From the NCBI RefSeq assembly GCF_012371325.1, contig NZ_JAAZQX010000002.1, forward strand, positions 62,001 to 126,000: a DNA stretch of 64,000 bases. Direction: 5' to 3'. The DNA is from Acinetobacter sp. A2. GTDB taxonomy: Bacteria > Pseudomonadota > Gammaproteobacteria > Pseudomonadales > Moraxellaceae. Below the pieces are notes generated by a model that saw only the letters and a program-made list of their open reading frames with translations, did no database searches and was not told the DNA's origin. Shown piece after piece: positions 55,336 to 64,000 of the stretch (position 1 is its first letter; each line of letters begins with the position of its first letter). A program made the position numbers and the translations under genes.

Positions 55336-56508
55336 ATGCAATCTGCTGCAATTCGTCCCATTCAAAATATGTTGCCACGAACTTTATTTAATGCTGAACA
55401 TGAAAGTTTTCGTGATTTAGTGCGCAAATTTTATCTGCAAGAGGTGATTCCGCATACAGAAAGATTTGAAGCACAACAGCATGTAGACCGTGAACTTTGG
55501 CAAAAAGCAGGTGCATTGGGTTTACTGTGCAGCACCATGCCTGAACAGTATGGAGGTTCAGCGGTAAACCGTTTATACAGCATGATTCTACTTGAAGAAC
55601 AAGCCTATGCAGGTGACAGTGCTACAGGATTTTCACTGCACTCAGATATTGTTGCAAATTACATCAACAACTTTGGGACTGACGCGCAAAAACAGCATTG
55701 GTTAGCACGAATGGCCACGGGTGAAGTCATTACCGCCATTGCCATGACCGAACCAGGCACAGGTTCGGACTTACAAGCAGTGCGTACAACTGCAGTAATA
55801 GATGGTGATGACTATGTGATTAACGGTTCTAAAATTTTTATTACCAATGGCTATTTGTGCGATATGGCTATCGTAGTTTGTAAAACAGGCAATACCGATA
55901 AAGGCTCGGCAAATTTATCTTTAATTATGGTCGAAGCAGATCGAGTCGGTTTTAGCAAAGGCAAACCACTGAATAAAATTGGAATGAAAGGCCAAGACAC
56001 TTGTGAGCTGTTTTTTGACAATGTTCGCGTACCACGAGCGAATTTACTCGGCACTGAAGGCGCAGGGTTTATGCTACTCATGCAAGAACTGGCTTGGGAA
56101 CGTTTGATCGTCGCTATTCTGTGCCAAGCTGGCGCAGAAGCTGCCTTTGCACACACTTTGCAATATACCCAACAACGACATGCCTTTGGTAAAAGCTTGA
56201 AAAGTTTTCAAAATACGCGTTTTAAACTAGCAGAGCTGCGTACAGAAATCGATTTCTGCCGTACTTTTGTCGATGGCTGCATGCAACTGCAACTGAATAA
56301 TCAACTCAGCGTAGAAGCGGCTGCAGCGGCAAAATACAAAGTTTCAGAACTGTATTCCAAAGTGGTCGATGAATGCTTACAACTACATGGTGGTTATGGC
56401 TATATGTTGGAATATCCAATTGCACGTGCCTATTTAGACAATCGTGCCAATCGTATTTATGCAGGCAGCAATGAAATTATGAAGGAGTTGATTGCACGTT
56501 CTTTATAG
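55336..56508 (+). CDS. Acyl-CoA dehydrogenase, long-chain/isovaleryl type
   Basis: 390 residues from ATG at 55336; the frame is open for 21 codons upstream but MQSAAIRP is the more likely start. It oxidises acyl-CoA to enoyl-CoA with FAD and electron-transfer flavoprotein. Motifs: AIAMTEPGTGSDLQAVRTTA, KIFITNGYLCDMAIVV, and LHGGYGYMLEYPIARAYLD with IYAGSNEIMKELIARSL at the end. The usual catalytic Glu of medium-chain enzymes is replaced by Gly/Ala context; instead Glu255 in QELAWERLIVA fits the position used by LCAD and isovaleryl-CoA dehydrogenase. It faces the AlmA-like gene. Confidence 0.9.
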   Translation: MQSAAIRPIQNMLPRTLFNAEHESFRDLVRKFYLQEVIPHTERFEAQQHVDRELWQKAGALGLLCSTMPEQYGGSAVNRLYSMILLEEQAYAGDSATGFSLHSDIVANYINNFGTDAQKQHWLARMATGEVITAIAMTEPGTGSDLQAVRTTAVIDGDDYVINGSKIFITNGYLCDMAIVVCKTGNTDKGSANLSLIMVEADRVGFSKGKPLNKIGMKGQDTCELFFDNVRVPRANLLGTEGAGFMLLMQELAWERLIVAILCQAGAEAAFAHTLQYTQQRHAFGKSLKSFQNTRFKLAELRTEIDFCRTFVDGCMQLQLNNQLSVEAAAAAKYKVSELYSKVVDECLQLHGGYGYMLEYPIARAYLDNRANRIYAGSNEIMKELIARSL

Positions 56509-56570
56509 AGCATCGATCCATGCAGAGAATTTGGTGCAAGCGTATCTTGCATACACTTGCACCATAAGTT

Positions 56571-58061
56571 TTAAGACACTAATTTCGGCTTACGCTGCTG
56601 CACTGGTGCCTGTTTTTTGAATTTTAAAATACCATCTTCAAAACTGGCTTGTTTCAATGTTTTACGATCTTTCAAATAGTTATTGGTCACACGCCATGGT
56701 GCATGTTTGCCTTGTTTCGGCATCACATCGGCAGCCCGGGCAATGTAGCCTGAACTCAAACTGCCCATCACCGTATCTTCCAACAACTCAGTTTGATCAC
56801 CTTGTGGGATGACCTCATCATAGCCTTGTTGATCCATATAGTTGAATAAACGACAGATATAATCCGCGGCAACATCCACTTTTAAAGTCCAAGACGCATT
56901 GATATAACCAATAATTAACGCCATATTCGGTACATCACTCACCATTACGCCCTGATAAAGCATGTGCTTCGAGGTATCCATTGGCTGACCGTCAATTGTG
57001 GCTTGTATGCCCCCTAGAATCTGAATGTTCAAGCCTGTTGCAGACACAATAATATCTGCGTCTAAATGCTTACCTGATTTTAATTGCACCCCTGTTTCGG
57101 TAAATTGCACGATATGATCCGTTTCAATTGATGCATGGCCTTCACGTAAAATGGTAAATAAATCTCCATCAGGCACGACACATAAGCGTTGATCCCACGG
57201 ATTATAATGCGGCGTGAAATGTTTCATGTCGACTTTGCCTTTGAGCTGCATCTGAATCGACTTTAATAACAAAGTGCGGAGCAATTTTGGTTGCTTTTGT
57301 GCCAAGGCATAAATGGCACGCTGCATGCCAATGTTACGTGCACGTATAATTTTATAAGCAACATCTTCAGGTAAAACCTTACGCATCTGCTCGTAAACAA
57401 AATCCATAGCAGGCACAGATGCAATATAGGTTGGAGAGCGCTGCAACATCGTTACATGCGCTGCACCTCCTTTAACCATGGCAGGTACTAAAGTAATTGC
57501 CGTTGCTCCACTGCCAATAATGAGAACTTTTTTACCACGATAATCAAAATTTTCAGGCCAATGCTGCGGATGAATAAAAGTGCCTTTAAACGCTGCTTGA
57601 TTTGGAAACTCAGGTTGAAAGCCCTGATCATAGTTATAATAACCAGTACAACCGAGTACAAAATTAGCTACCCAAGTTTCAATCTGCTGGGCTGCATTTT
57701 CGATTTTTAACATCCATTTACGCGCTTGGCTGTCATAGTTAGCAGATAACACGCGATGCTGAAAATGAATTTTACTGTTTAATGATTTTTCTTGAATAAC
57801 TTCAGCCAAATAACCTTTGATTGATGCGCCATCCGCCAGTACATTGGTTTTTTTCCAAGGTTTAAAGTTATAGCCAAAAGTAGACATATCCGAATCTGAA
57901 CGAATACCAGGATATTGAAATAAGTCCCACGTTCCACCAAAACTTTGGCGACGCTCAATAATCTCAAAAGAACGCTGCGGGCAATGTTGCGTGAGGTGTG
58001 CAGCCAAACCAATACCCGAAATACCTGCCCCGATAATTAAAATATCAACCTGCTTATCCAT
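56571..58061 (-). CDS. almA: Flavin-binding monooxygenase, AlmA-like
   Basis: 496 residues. It has the FAD motif GAGISGIGLA (~residues 11-20), the Baeyer-Villiger/flavin monooxygenase FxGxxxHxxxWP fingerprint as FKGTFIHPQHWP (~160-171), the NADPH motif GSGATAITL and YNPWDQRLCVVPDGD. The sequence follows AlmA of Acinetobacter, which is needed for growth on long-chain n-alkanes, from end to end. Ethionamide monooxygenase (EthA) relatives share the fold, so the exact substrate is inferred. It converges with the acyl-CoA dehydrogenase gene. Confidence 0.82.
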   Translation of the reverse strand: MDKQVDILIIGAGISGIGLAAHLTQHCPQRSFEIIERRQSFGGTWDLFQYPGIRSDSDMSTFGYNFKPWKKTNVLADGASIKGYLAEVIQEKSLNSKIHFQHRVLSANYDSQARKWMLKIENAAQQIETWVANFVLGCTGYYNYDQGFQPEFPNQAAFKGTFIHPQHWPENFDYRGKKVLIIGSGATAITLVPAMVKGGAAHVTMLQRSPTYIASVPAMDFVYEQMRKVLPEDVAYKIIRARNIGMQRAIYALAQKQPKLLRTLLLKSIQMQLKGKVDMKHFTPHYNPWDQRLCVVPDGDLFTILREGHASIETDHIVQFTETGVQLKSGKHLDADIIVSATGLNIQILGGIQATIDGQPMDTSKHMLYQGVMVSDVPNMALIIGYINASWTLKVDVAADYICRLFNYMDQQGYDEVIPQGDQTELLEDTVMGSLSSGYIARAADVMPKQGKHAPWRVTNNYLKDRKTLKQASFEDGILKFKKQAPVQQRKPKLVS

Positions 58062-58207
58062 GTTTTATTGTCCAGTTTGAATGATGATTTTTATTAAAAC
58101 ACATATTTGACAATACACAATGTCAAGTTTAAAAAAAGAAGCTTAAATTCTTATCATTTCAGGACAATTTTAGATAATCAGCATGCTTGAAAAATTTACA
58201 GGCATAA

Positions 58208-58234
58208 AAAAAGACCGGTAAAACCGGTCTTTTT
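58208..58234 (-). terminator. Terminator after the alpha operon (rplQ)
   Basis: Stem AAAAAGACCGGT/ACCGGTCTTTTT with a three-base loop, followed on the minus strand by a T-run. It lies about 30 bases after the rplQ stop. Confidence 0.88.
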
Positions 58235-58262
58235 CGAACAACGTGCGTTATTCTTGGCGAAA

Positions 58263-58628
58263 TTATTTAACTTCGCGATCTACTAGCTCAACGTAAGCCA
58301 TCGGTGCAGCATCACCTGCACGGAAGCCCGCTTTAAGAACACGTAGATAACCGCCGTTACGTTCTTTGTAACGAGGGCCAAGAACGGTAAATAATTTACC
58401 AACAGTTGCTGCTGAACGAGTACGAGCAAACGCCAAACGACGGTTTGCTACTGTATCGTTTTTAGCTAAAGTGATTAAAGGCTCAGCAACACGACGTAAT
58501 TCTTTTGCTTTAGGAACAGTCGTTTTGATTAACTCGTGTTCGAACAAAGAATTAGCCAAGTTTTGGAACATCGCTTTGCGATGGCTGCTTGTACGGCCTA
58601 ATTTCACACCACTATTACGATGACGCAT
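58263..58628 (-). CDS. rplQ: 50S ribosomal protein L17
   Basis: 121 residues. Start [20 protein letters not shown] is the L17 signature; [25 protein letters not shown] closes the protein. It is the last gene of the alpha operon, 18 bases after rpoA, and is followed by the operon terminator. Confidence 0.98.
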   Translation of the reverse strand: MRHRNSGVKLGRTSSHRKAMFQNLANSLFEHELIKTTVPKAKELRRVAEPLITLAKNDTVANRRLAFARTRSAATVGKLFTVLGPRYKERNGGYLRVLKAGFRAGDAAPMAYVELVDREVK

Positions 58629-58646
58629 GGTGATAGTCCTACTTAA

Positions 58647-59654
58647 TTAACGGCTACGATAGGCGAAACGATCGTCCATACGGAGACTAGCTGGTGGCCA
58701 GTTCTCTAAACGCATGCCGAGCTGTAAGCCTTTTGAAGCCAGAACATCTTTGATCTCTGTAAGCGATTTTTTACCCAAGTTAGGCGTTTTAAGTAGCTCA
58801 ACTTCAGTACGCTGTACAAGATCACCAATGTAGTAAATATTTTCTGCTTTCAAACAGTTAGCAGAACGAACAGTAAGCTCTAGATCATCTACTGGACGAA
58901 GCAAGATTGGATCAACTTCTTCACGAGGCTCTTGAGCAACAGGAGCTTGATCTTTCTGAAGATCAACAAAAATTGCAATTTGTTGTTGCAAGATTGTTGC
59001 CGCTTTGCGGATTACTTCTTCTGGATCTACAGTTCCGTTGGTTTCAAGATCAATGACCAACTTGTCAAGGTCAGTACGTTGTTCTACACGCGCATTTTCT
59101 ACGATGTAAGACACACGTTTGATTGGGCTATAAGAAGCATCTAACTGCAAACGACCTACAGGGCGAGTTTCGCCTTCTGGGAAACGTGAGTCAGATGTTT
59201 CATAACCACGGCCTTGAGCAACTTTCAGGCGCATTTTTAAATTGCCTGTAGCACTTAACGTGCCGATCAAGTGTTCAGGGTTAACCACTTCAACATTATG
59301 TGGTAAACGAAGGTCTGCAGCAGTTACATCGCCTGGACCTTGTTTTTCCAATGTCAAATAAGCTTCATTTTGATCGAACAGCTTAATAGACAATCCTTTC
59401 AGGTTCAGCAAGAGCTCGACGATGTCCTGCTGCAAGCCTTCCAAAGTACTGTACTCGTGCTCGACACCTTCAATTTCAACTTCTACCACAGCTGCGCCAG
59501 GTAAAGAAGAAAGAAGGATGCGACGTAAAGCATTACCAAGAGTATGACCAAAGCCACGCTCTAATGGTTCTAGAATAACTTTTGCCGAGGTCCCGCTTGC
59601 CGCTTCGACCTTGATCGCTTGCGGAGTAAGAAACTCATTTGCAGTACGCGTCAT
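58647..59654 (-). CDS. rpoA: RNA polymerase alpha subunit
   Basis: 335 residues. The N-terminal dimerisation domain contains [23 protein letters not shown]; the C-terminal domain (from ~245) has [23 protein letters not shown] and [16 protein letters not shown], which bind UP elements and activators. It sits between rpsD and rplQ, the normal place in the alpha operon. Confidence 0.98.
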   Translation of the reverse strand: MTRTANEFLTPQAIKVEAASGTSAKVILEPLERGFGHTLGNALRRILLSSLPGAAVVEVEIEGVEHEYSTLEGLQQDIVELLLNLKGLSIKLFDQNEAYLTLEKQGPGDVTAADLRLPHNVEVVNPEHLIGTLSATGNLKMRLKVAQGRGYETSDSRFPEGETRPVGRLQLDASYSPIKRVSYIVENARVEQRTDLDKLVIDLETNGTVDPEEVIRKAATILQQQIAIFVDLQKDQAPVAQEPREEVDPILLRPVDDLELTVRSANCLKAENIYYIGDLVQRTEVELLKTPNLGKKSLTEIKDVLASKGLQLGMRLENWPPASLRMDDRFAYRSR

Positions 59655-59671
59655 TATTGCTACCTCAAGGA

Positions 59672-60298
59672 TTATTTAGAATACAATTCTACAATCAAGC
59701 TTTCGTTGATTTCAGCAGGTAAATCAGAACGATCTGGTGCAGCTTTGAACGTACCTTCTAATTTAGAATGGTCAACTTCCATCCAAGAAGGGATACCACG
59801 TTGAGCAGCCAATTCAATTGCGTTTTTAATACGTAATTGTTGTTTTGCACCTTCGTGAACTGCAATTACATCACCAGCTTTAACTTGGATAGACGCAATG
59901 TTAACACGACGACCATTTAAAGTAATGCTACGGTGAGATACAAGCTGACGAGCTTCTGCACGTGTAGAACCAAAACCCATGCGATAAACAACGTTATCAA
60001 GACGGCTTTCGAGCAATTTCAACAAGTTTTCACCTGTTGCGCCTTTCACACGAGCAGCTTCTTTATAGTAGTTACTAAATTGACGCTCTAAAACACCGTA
60101 CATACGACGTACTTTTTGTTTTTCACGTAATTGTAGTGAGTACTCAGATTGCTTACCACCACGAGCCCCGCCATGTTGGCCAGGTGCTTTAGCGTGTTTT
60201 TTAGTTTTGACGTCAAAAGGTTTAACGCCAGATTTAAGTTGCAGGTCTGTCCCTTCGCGGCGAGAGAGTTTGCATTTTGGACCAATATAACGAGCCAT
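59672..60298 (-). CDS. rpsD: 30S ribosomal protein S4
   Basis: 208 residues. Start [19 protein letters not shown] and the S4 RNA-binding domain ([25 protein letters not shown], ~residues 95-120) are diagnostic. S4 nucleates 30S assembly and in enterics represses the alpha operon translationally. It lies between rpsK and rpoA. Confidence 0.98.
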   Translation of the reverse strand: MARYIGPKCKLSRREGTDLQLKSGVKPFDVKTKKHAKAPGQHGGARGGKQSEYSLQLREKQKVRRMYGVLERQFSNYYKEAARVKGATGENLLKLLESRLDNVVYRMGFGSTRAEARQLVSHRSITLNGRRVNIASIQVKAGDVIAVHEGAKQQLRIKNAIELAAQRGIPSWMEVDHSKLEGTFKAAPDRSDLPAEINESLIVELYSK

Positions 60299-60310
60299 GA
60301 ATGTTTCTCC

Positions 60311-60697
60311 TTACACGCGACGTTTTTTAGGTGGACGGCAACCGTTGTGAGGGATTGGAGTCACATCGGTAATGCTGTTAATTTTATAACCCACTGCACC
60401 TAATGCACGAACCGCAGACTCACGACCTGGACCAGGACCTTTAACAAGGACGTCCAAGTTTTTCAAACCGTAATCTAAAGCAGCTTTACCAGCAACTTCA
60501 GCAGCTACCTGAGCAGCGAACGGAGTTGATTTACGTGATCCACGGAAGCCTTGTCCACCTGAGGTAGCCCAAGCCAGTGCATTACCTTGACGATCGGTAA
60601 TGGTCACAATGGTGTTATTAAAAGAAGCGTGAATGTGTGCAACACCTTCAGAGACGGTACGAGTGACCTTCTTGCGTGTGCGAGTATCTTTAGCCAT
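60311..60697 (-). CDS. rpsK: 30S ribosomal protein S11
   Basis: 128 residues. [28 protein letters not shown] and [21 protein letters not shown] are S11 hallmarks; the basic tail ends [11 protein letters not shown]. It is 19 bases downstream of rpsM. Confidence 0.98.
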
Positions 60698-60716
60698 CTT
60701 TTAGCTTCCAGAAATC

Positions 60717-61073
60717 TTATTTCTTAATCGGTTTGCGCGGACCTTTACGGGTACGTGCGTTAGTTTTGGTGCGTTGACCACGGACAGGCAAGCTGCGACG
60801 ATGACGAAGACCGCGGTAGCAGCCTAAATCCATTAAACGTTTAATGTTCATGGAAATTTCGCGACGTAAGTCACCTTCGGTCGGAACCTTAGCAACTTCT
60901 GCACGAATCGCATCAAGCTGAGCGTCATCTAGTTCACGGATCTTTGTTGTTGGTGCGATGCCCGCAGCAGCCAAGATAGTCTTAGCAGTGTGGCGACCAA
61001 TACCAAAGATATAAGTGAGAGAGATAACAGCGTGCTTGTTATCCGGAATGTTTACACCGGCAATACGAGCCAT
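60717..61073 (-). CDS. rpsM: 30S ribosomal protein S13
   Basis: 118 residues. Starts [22 protein letters not shown]; the C-terminal [28 protein letters not shown] contacts tRNA and the head of the 30S subunit. It is the first gene of the alpha operon, after rpmJ. Confidence 0.98.
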   Translation of the reverse strand: MARIAGVNIPDNKHAVISLTYIFGIGRHTAKTILAAAGIAPTTKIRELDDAQLDAIRAEVAKVPTEGDLRREISMNIKRLMDLGCYRGLRHRRSLPVRGQRTKTNARTRKGPRKPIKK

Positions 61074-61180
61074 TCAATTTTCTCCAAAAAGGCAGTTAAG
61101 ATAATCAACCGCCCCACAAAAATCTTGAGGGGCGGATAATAACCTAATTAGCCTACTGAAATCAACAGGTCTTAATCAAA

Positions 61181-61297
61181 TTAACCTTGACGCTGCTTAT
61201 GACGAGGTTCTGCGCTGCAAATTACGCGGATAACCCCATTACGACGGATAACTTTACAGCTACCACAAATTTTCTTTACAGAAGCTTGTACTTTCAT
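61181..61297 (-). CDS. rpmJ: 50S ribosomal protein L36
   Basis: 38 residues, too short for standard ORF lists but clear: [20 protein letters not shown], then [14 protein letters not shown]. The three Cys and one His (11, 14, 27, 33) form the zinc site of the cysteine-containing form of L36. It lies between secY and rpsM, its usual place at the end of the spc operon. Confidence 0.97.
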
Positions 61298-61317
61298 GAT
61301 GAAACCTCTAAGTGCGC

Positions 61318-62676
61318 TTATCCCTTAGGATGAGCAGTCGTTTTTCTCATTAACGTTTGATTATCGTACTGGTGCGAGGTGAGATGTGCTTGAAGCTGAG
61401 CCATAAAGTCCATCACGACCACCACAACAATCAGCAATGAGGTACCACCCAAATAGAATGGAATACCAAAAGAGCTCTGTAATACCATTGGCATTAAACA
61501 AATCACTGTGATGTAAATCGCGCCAATAAAGGTCAAACGACTGAGAATATGATCTAAGTAACGAGCAGTTTGCTCACCTGGGCGAATACCAGGCACATAA
61601 GCTCCGCTGCGTTTCAAGTTCTCTGAAACCTCTTTAGGACTGAATACCAGCGCTGTATAGAAGTAACAGAAAAAGATAATTAACGCACCAAAGAGCACCA
61701 AATACAACGGTTGTCCAGGCGACAATACCAATGCCAAGTCTTGAAGACTACGCTTGATTAATCCTGCATTAGGATCTGCACTACCCACCCACTGACCTAA
61801 GCTCGCAGGGAACAAAAGCAATGAACTGGCAAAGATTGCAGGAATAACACCTGCCATATTAATTTTTAATGGCAAATGCGTTTGCTGTGCAGTAAATACA
61901 CGACGACCTTGTTGTTTTTGAGCATAGTTTACTGGAATACGACGCTGCGCCTTCTCAATAAACACAATTGCTGCAAGTACACCCAATGATAAAAGGCCAA
62001 AAATTGCCAAGCCAATCAGACTAGACTGACCACTATCAATAGATGAGAAAGACTGCATAATTAAATTAGGCAAGCCTGCAACAATACCTGCGAAAATGAT
62101 CATGGAAATACCATTACCCACTCCGCGTTCGGTAATTTGTTCACCCAACCACATTAGGAACATAGTTCCTGCTACCAAAGAGGTTACAGCTGGAACGTAA
62201 AAAGCCAGACCTGAAGTAAGGGTAATCCCTTGACTAATCAGACCTGCACACATACCAATTGCTTGCACAAGTGCAAGAAAAAGTGTTCCTTGGCGCGTAT
62301 ATTGATTAATTTTACGCTTGCCTTGTTCGCCTTCTTTTTTCAAAGCTTCCAGCGAAGGAACCACGGTTGACATTAACTGCACAATAATCGATGCAGAAAT
62401 GTATGGCATGATCCCTAAAGCAAGAATCGACATCCGCTCTAATGCACCACCCGAAAACATGTTAAACAAACCAAGGATTGTACCTTGGTTTGCATTAAAC
62501 AAATGTTCAAGTGCGGCATTATTAATGCCTGGTACTGGAATATGCGCTCCTAGTCGAAACACCAACAACGCACCAATGAGAAACATCATTCGGCGTATAA
62601 TTTCACGATATTTTACATGAAATGGTTGGCCTTTCATCATATGAACATGACCTGAAGAACTAGGAGTCATAGACAC
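61318..62676 (-). CDS. secY: Protein translocase subunit SecY
   Basis: 452 residues with ten spans. Motifs: [38 protein letters not shown] (the plug and lateral gate area) and [23 protein letters not shown]. It is the channel of the Sec pathway in the inner membrane. It lies in the spc operon between rplO and rpmJ, its standard place. Confidence 0.98.
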
Positions 62677-62682
62677 TGGGGA

Positions 62683-63123
62683 TTACTCCTCGACTTTACC
62701 GCCAGCAGCTTCAACAGCAGCTTTAGCGCCTTTAGTCACAGCAACACCTTGAACAGTGAATGCGCGAGTAATTTCACCAGAAAGTACGATACGAGCACGA
62801 ATCATATCTTTACGTACAACGTTCGCTGCTTTTAAAGTTTCTAGGCTAACGATGTCGCCTTCAACTTTAGCAAGCTCAGATAAACGTACTTCAGCAGTTT
62901 TCAAAGCGATTTGGCTAGTGAAACCGAATTTAGGTAAACGACGATATAACGCAGTTTGACCACCTTCGAATCCAGGACGTGTACCACCGCTCTTACGTGA
63001 GTTTTGACCTTTGATACCACGACCACCAGTCTTACCAACGCCAGAACCGATACCACGGCCTAGACGACGGGCTTCACGCTTAGCACCTTCTGCAGGTGCA
63101 AGTTCATTTAAACGCAGAGTCAT
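62683..63123 (-). CDS. rplO: 50S ribosomal protein L15
   Basis: 146 residues. [22 protein letters not shown] and [20 protein letters not shown] are L15 signatures. It precedes secY by six bases. Confidence 0.98.
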   Translation of the reverse strand: MTLRLNELAPAEGAKREARRLGRGIGSGVGKTGGRGIKGQNSRKSGGTRPGFEGGQTALYRRLPKFGFTSQIALKTAEVRLSELAKVEGDIVSLETLKAANVVRKDMIRARIVLSGEITRAFTVQGVAVTKGAKAAVEAAGGKVEE

Positions 63124-63126
63124 GGC

Positions 63127-63303
63127 TTATTCCTCTACACTAACCATATAGTAGACTTGGTTGATCATACCACGGTTAGAAGGCGTATCTTGCACTTCTA
63201 CAGTATGACCAATACGACGCAGACCTAAACCTTTAAGGCTAAGCTTGTGATTTTTCAAGCGGTGCGATGCAGATTTAGTCTGGGTAACTTTAATCGTTTT
63301 CAT
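63127..63303 (-). CDS. rpmD: 50S ribosomal protein L30
   Basis: 58 residues, found by reading the gap between rpsE and rpl[21 protein letters not shown], then [19 protein letters not shown] and a final [12 protein letters not shown]. This is the bacterial L30 pattern. The start codon at 63303 is six bases after the rpsE stop, and the stop is three bases before rplO. Confidence 0.97.
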   Translation of the reverse strand: MKTIKVTQTKSASHRLKNHKLSLKGLGLRRIGHTVEVQDTPSNRGMINQVYYMVSVEE

Positions 63304-63309
63304 GATTGA

Positions 63310-63807
63310 TTACCCTTGAATTTGTTCTACTGAAAGACCACGTTTCGCAGCAACCTTTTCAGGAGTTGTCATATCACGCAAACCGTTGAAAGTTGCGTTA
63401 ACTACGTTTGCAGCGTTAGTAGAACCACGGCATTTAGTCAATACGTTACGTACACCTGCAGCTTCTAAAACTGCACGCATAGAACCACCCGCAATTACAC
63501 CAGTACCTTCAGATGCTGGTTGCATGTAAACACGGCTTGCACCGTGACGTGCGTGAATTGGGTGTTGTAAAGTACCGTCTGCCAATTCGATTGTGATCAT
63601 GTTACGACGAGCAGCTTCAAGTGCTTTAGAAATAGCAGCTGGAACTTCACGTGCTTTACCACGACCAAAACCTACGCGACCATTACCATCACCCACAACA
63701 GTTAATGCTGTGAAAGAGAAGATACGACCACCTTTAACAACTTTGGCTACACGATCAACGGCAACCAGCTTTTCAACAAGACCTTCGTTTTGTTCAACTT
63801 TAGCCAT
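63310..63807 (-). CDS. rpsE: 30S ribosomal protein S5
   Basis: 165 residues. Double-stranded RNA-binding-like domain with [20 protein letters not shown] and [22 protein letters not shown]; the C-terminal part has [20 protein letters not shown]5 lines the mRNA entry channel and is the site of spectinomycin resistance mutations in other species. It sits between rplR and rpmD. Confidence 0.98.
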   Translation of the reverse strand: MAKVEQNEGLVEKLVAVDRVAKVVKGGRIFSFTALTVVGDGNGRVGFGRGKAREVPAAISKALEAARRNMITIELADGTLQHPIHARHGASRVYMQPASEGTGVIAGGSMRAVLEAAGVRNVLTKCRGSTNAANVVNATFNGLRDMTTPEKVAAKRGLSVEQIQG

Positions 63808-63809
63808 GA

Positions 63810-64000
63810 TTAGAACTCCAAGCCGTTTTCACGAGCAGCATCAGCCAAGGCTTTGATACGACCATGATATTTAAAACCAGAACGGTCAAATGCAACTTTA
63901 GTTACACCAGCTGCTTTCGCACGTTCTGCGATTAAAGCACCTACTTTTTGAGCTGCTTCAACGTTACCAGTTGTACCAGCACGTAAAGTAGCATCTAAAG
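63810..64000 (-). CDS. rplR: 50S ribosomal protein L18, C-terminal part (start outside window)
   Basis: The minus strand ends in [20 protein letters not shown] and AARENGLEF, the typical L18 C-terminus. The stop codon is at 63812-63810 and the gene runs past the end of the window. L18 binds 5S rRNA. It is the gene before rpsE in the spc operon. Confidence 0.95.
   Translation of the reverse strand, partial: LDATLRAGTTGNVEAAQKVGALIAERAKAAGVTKVAFDRSGFKYHGRIKALADAARENGLEF

Noticed and set aside
1..64000. Mobile elements, prophage, CRISPR, defence systems
   Set aside because: No transposase, integrase, phage structural gene, Cas gene or restriction gene was found; gene order looks like a conserved chromosome.

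Overview
The window comes from the chromosome of a gamma-proteobacterium, almost certainly an Acinetobacter. Pointers are the AT-rich coding style, gene orders typical of the genus (tig-clpP-clpX next to an iron receptor; ackA-pta; sdhE-ygfX), a 565-residue LeuA, an AlmA-like monooxygenase, and MetX/MetW as the methionine entry route. Nearly all of it looks like stable core genome. I see no insertion sequence, integrase, prophage, CRISPR array or replication origin.

Layout. 1-5.1 kb: end of nagZ, a carboxyl-methyltransferase-like gene, an alpha/beta hydrolase with a PilZ-like tail, proA and a small membrane protein. 5.3-8.8 kb: the acetate pair ackA-pta. 8.9-10.7 kb: three tightly packed genes for uncharacterised exported proteins. 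10.7-12.8 kb: a Pho-box-like promoter reading leftward into a tiny unannotated membrane-protein ORF with its own terminator, then class I fumarase. 12.8-17.2 kb: a DUF2846-type lipoprotein and the proteostasis cluster tig-clpP-clpX (minus strand). 17.3-24.2 kb: iron-uptake island with two TonB-dependent receptors behind Fur-box-like sites, a PiuC-type dioxygenase and an FMN-dependent 2-hydroxy-acid oxidase. 24.4-29.6 kb: leuA, metX-metW, a Sel1 protein, a small zinc-ribbon protein and rdgB. 29.7-33.7 kb: tatABC followed by a Tat-targeted PhoX lipoprotein. 33.7-42.5 kb: NRDE protein, lgt, thyA, folA, DUF4105 protein, META-domain lipoprotein, msrA, FAH-family hydrolase, a YcxB-like protein and a two-repeat periplasmic protein. 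42.6-43.2 kb: three tRNA-Arg(ACG) genes and one tRNA-Ser(GCT). 43.4-49.8 kb: rnr, prlC, a YheV-like zinc ribbon protein, a coiled-coil membrane protein and an EamA transporter. 49.8-55.2 kb: a large fused TRAP permease, a rhombosortase, an unknown lipoprotein and ygfX-sdhE. 55.2-58.1 kb: LCAD-type acyl-CoA dehydrogenase facing an AlmA-like monooxygenase. 58.2-64 kb: the alpha/spc ribosomal block from rplQ back to rplR, with secY, rpmJ and rpoA.

How the parts fit together. Several genes are linked in function: TatABC would export the PhoX lipoprotein, and Lgt, encoded nearby, would lipidate it and at least four other lipoproteins seen here. The iron island combines import (receptors) with likely intracellular processing or redox enzymes. 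The acyl-CoA dehydrogenase and monooxygenase suggest use of long-chain alkyl substrates.

The most interesting undescribed element is at 10788-10936 on the minus strand: a near-consensus Pho box, a correctly spaced -10, a 28-codon single-span membrane protein ORF and a strong terminator whose loop holds the stop codon. Further TGTCAT half-sites lie between it and the fumarase gene.
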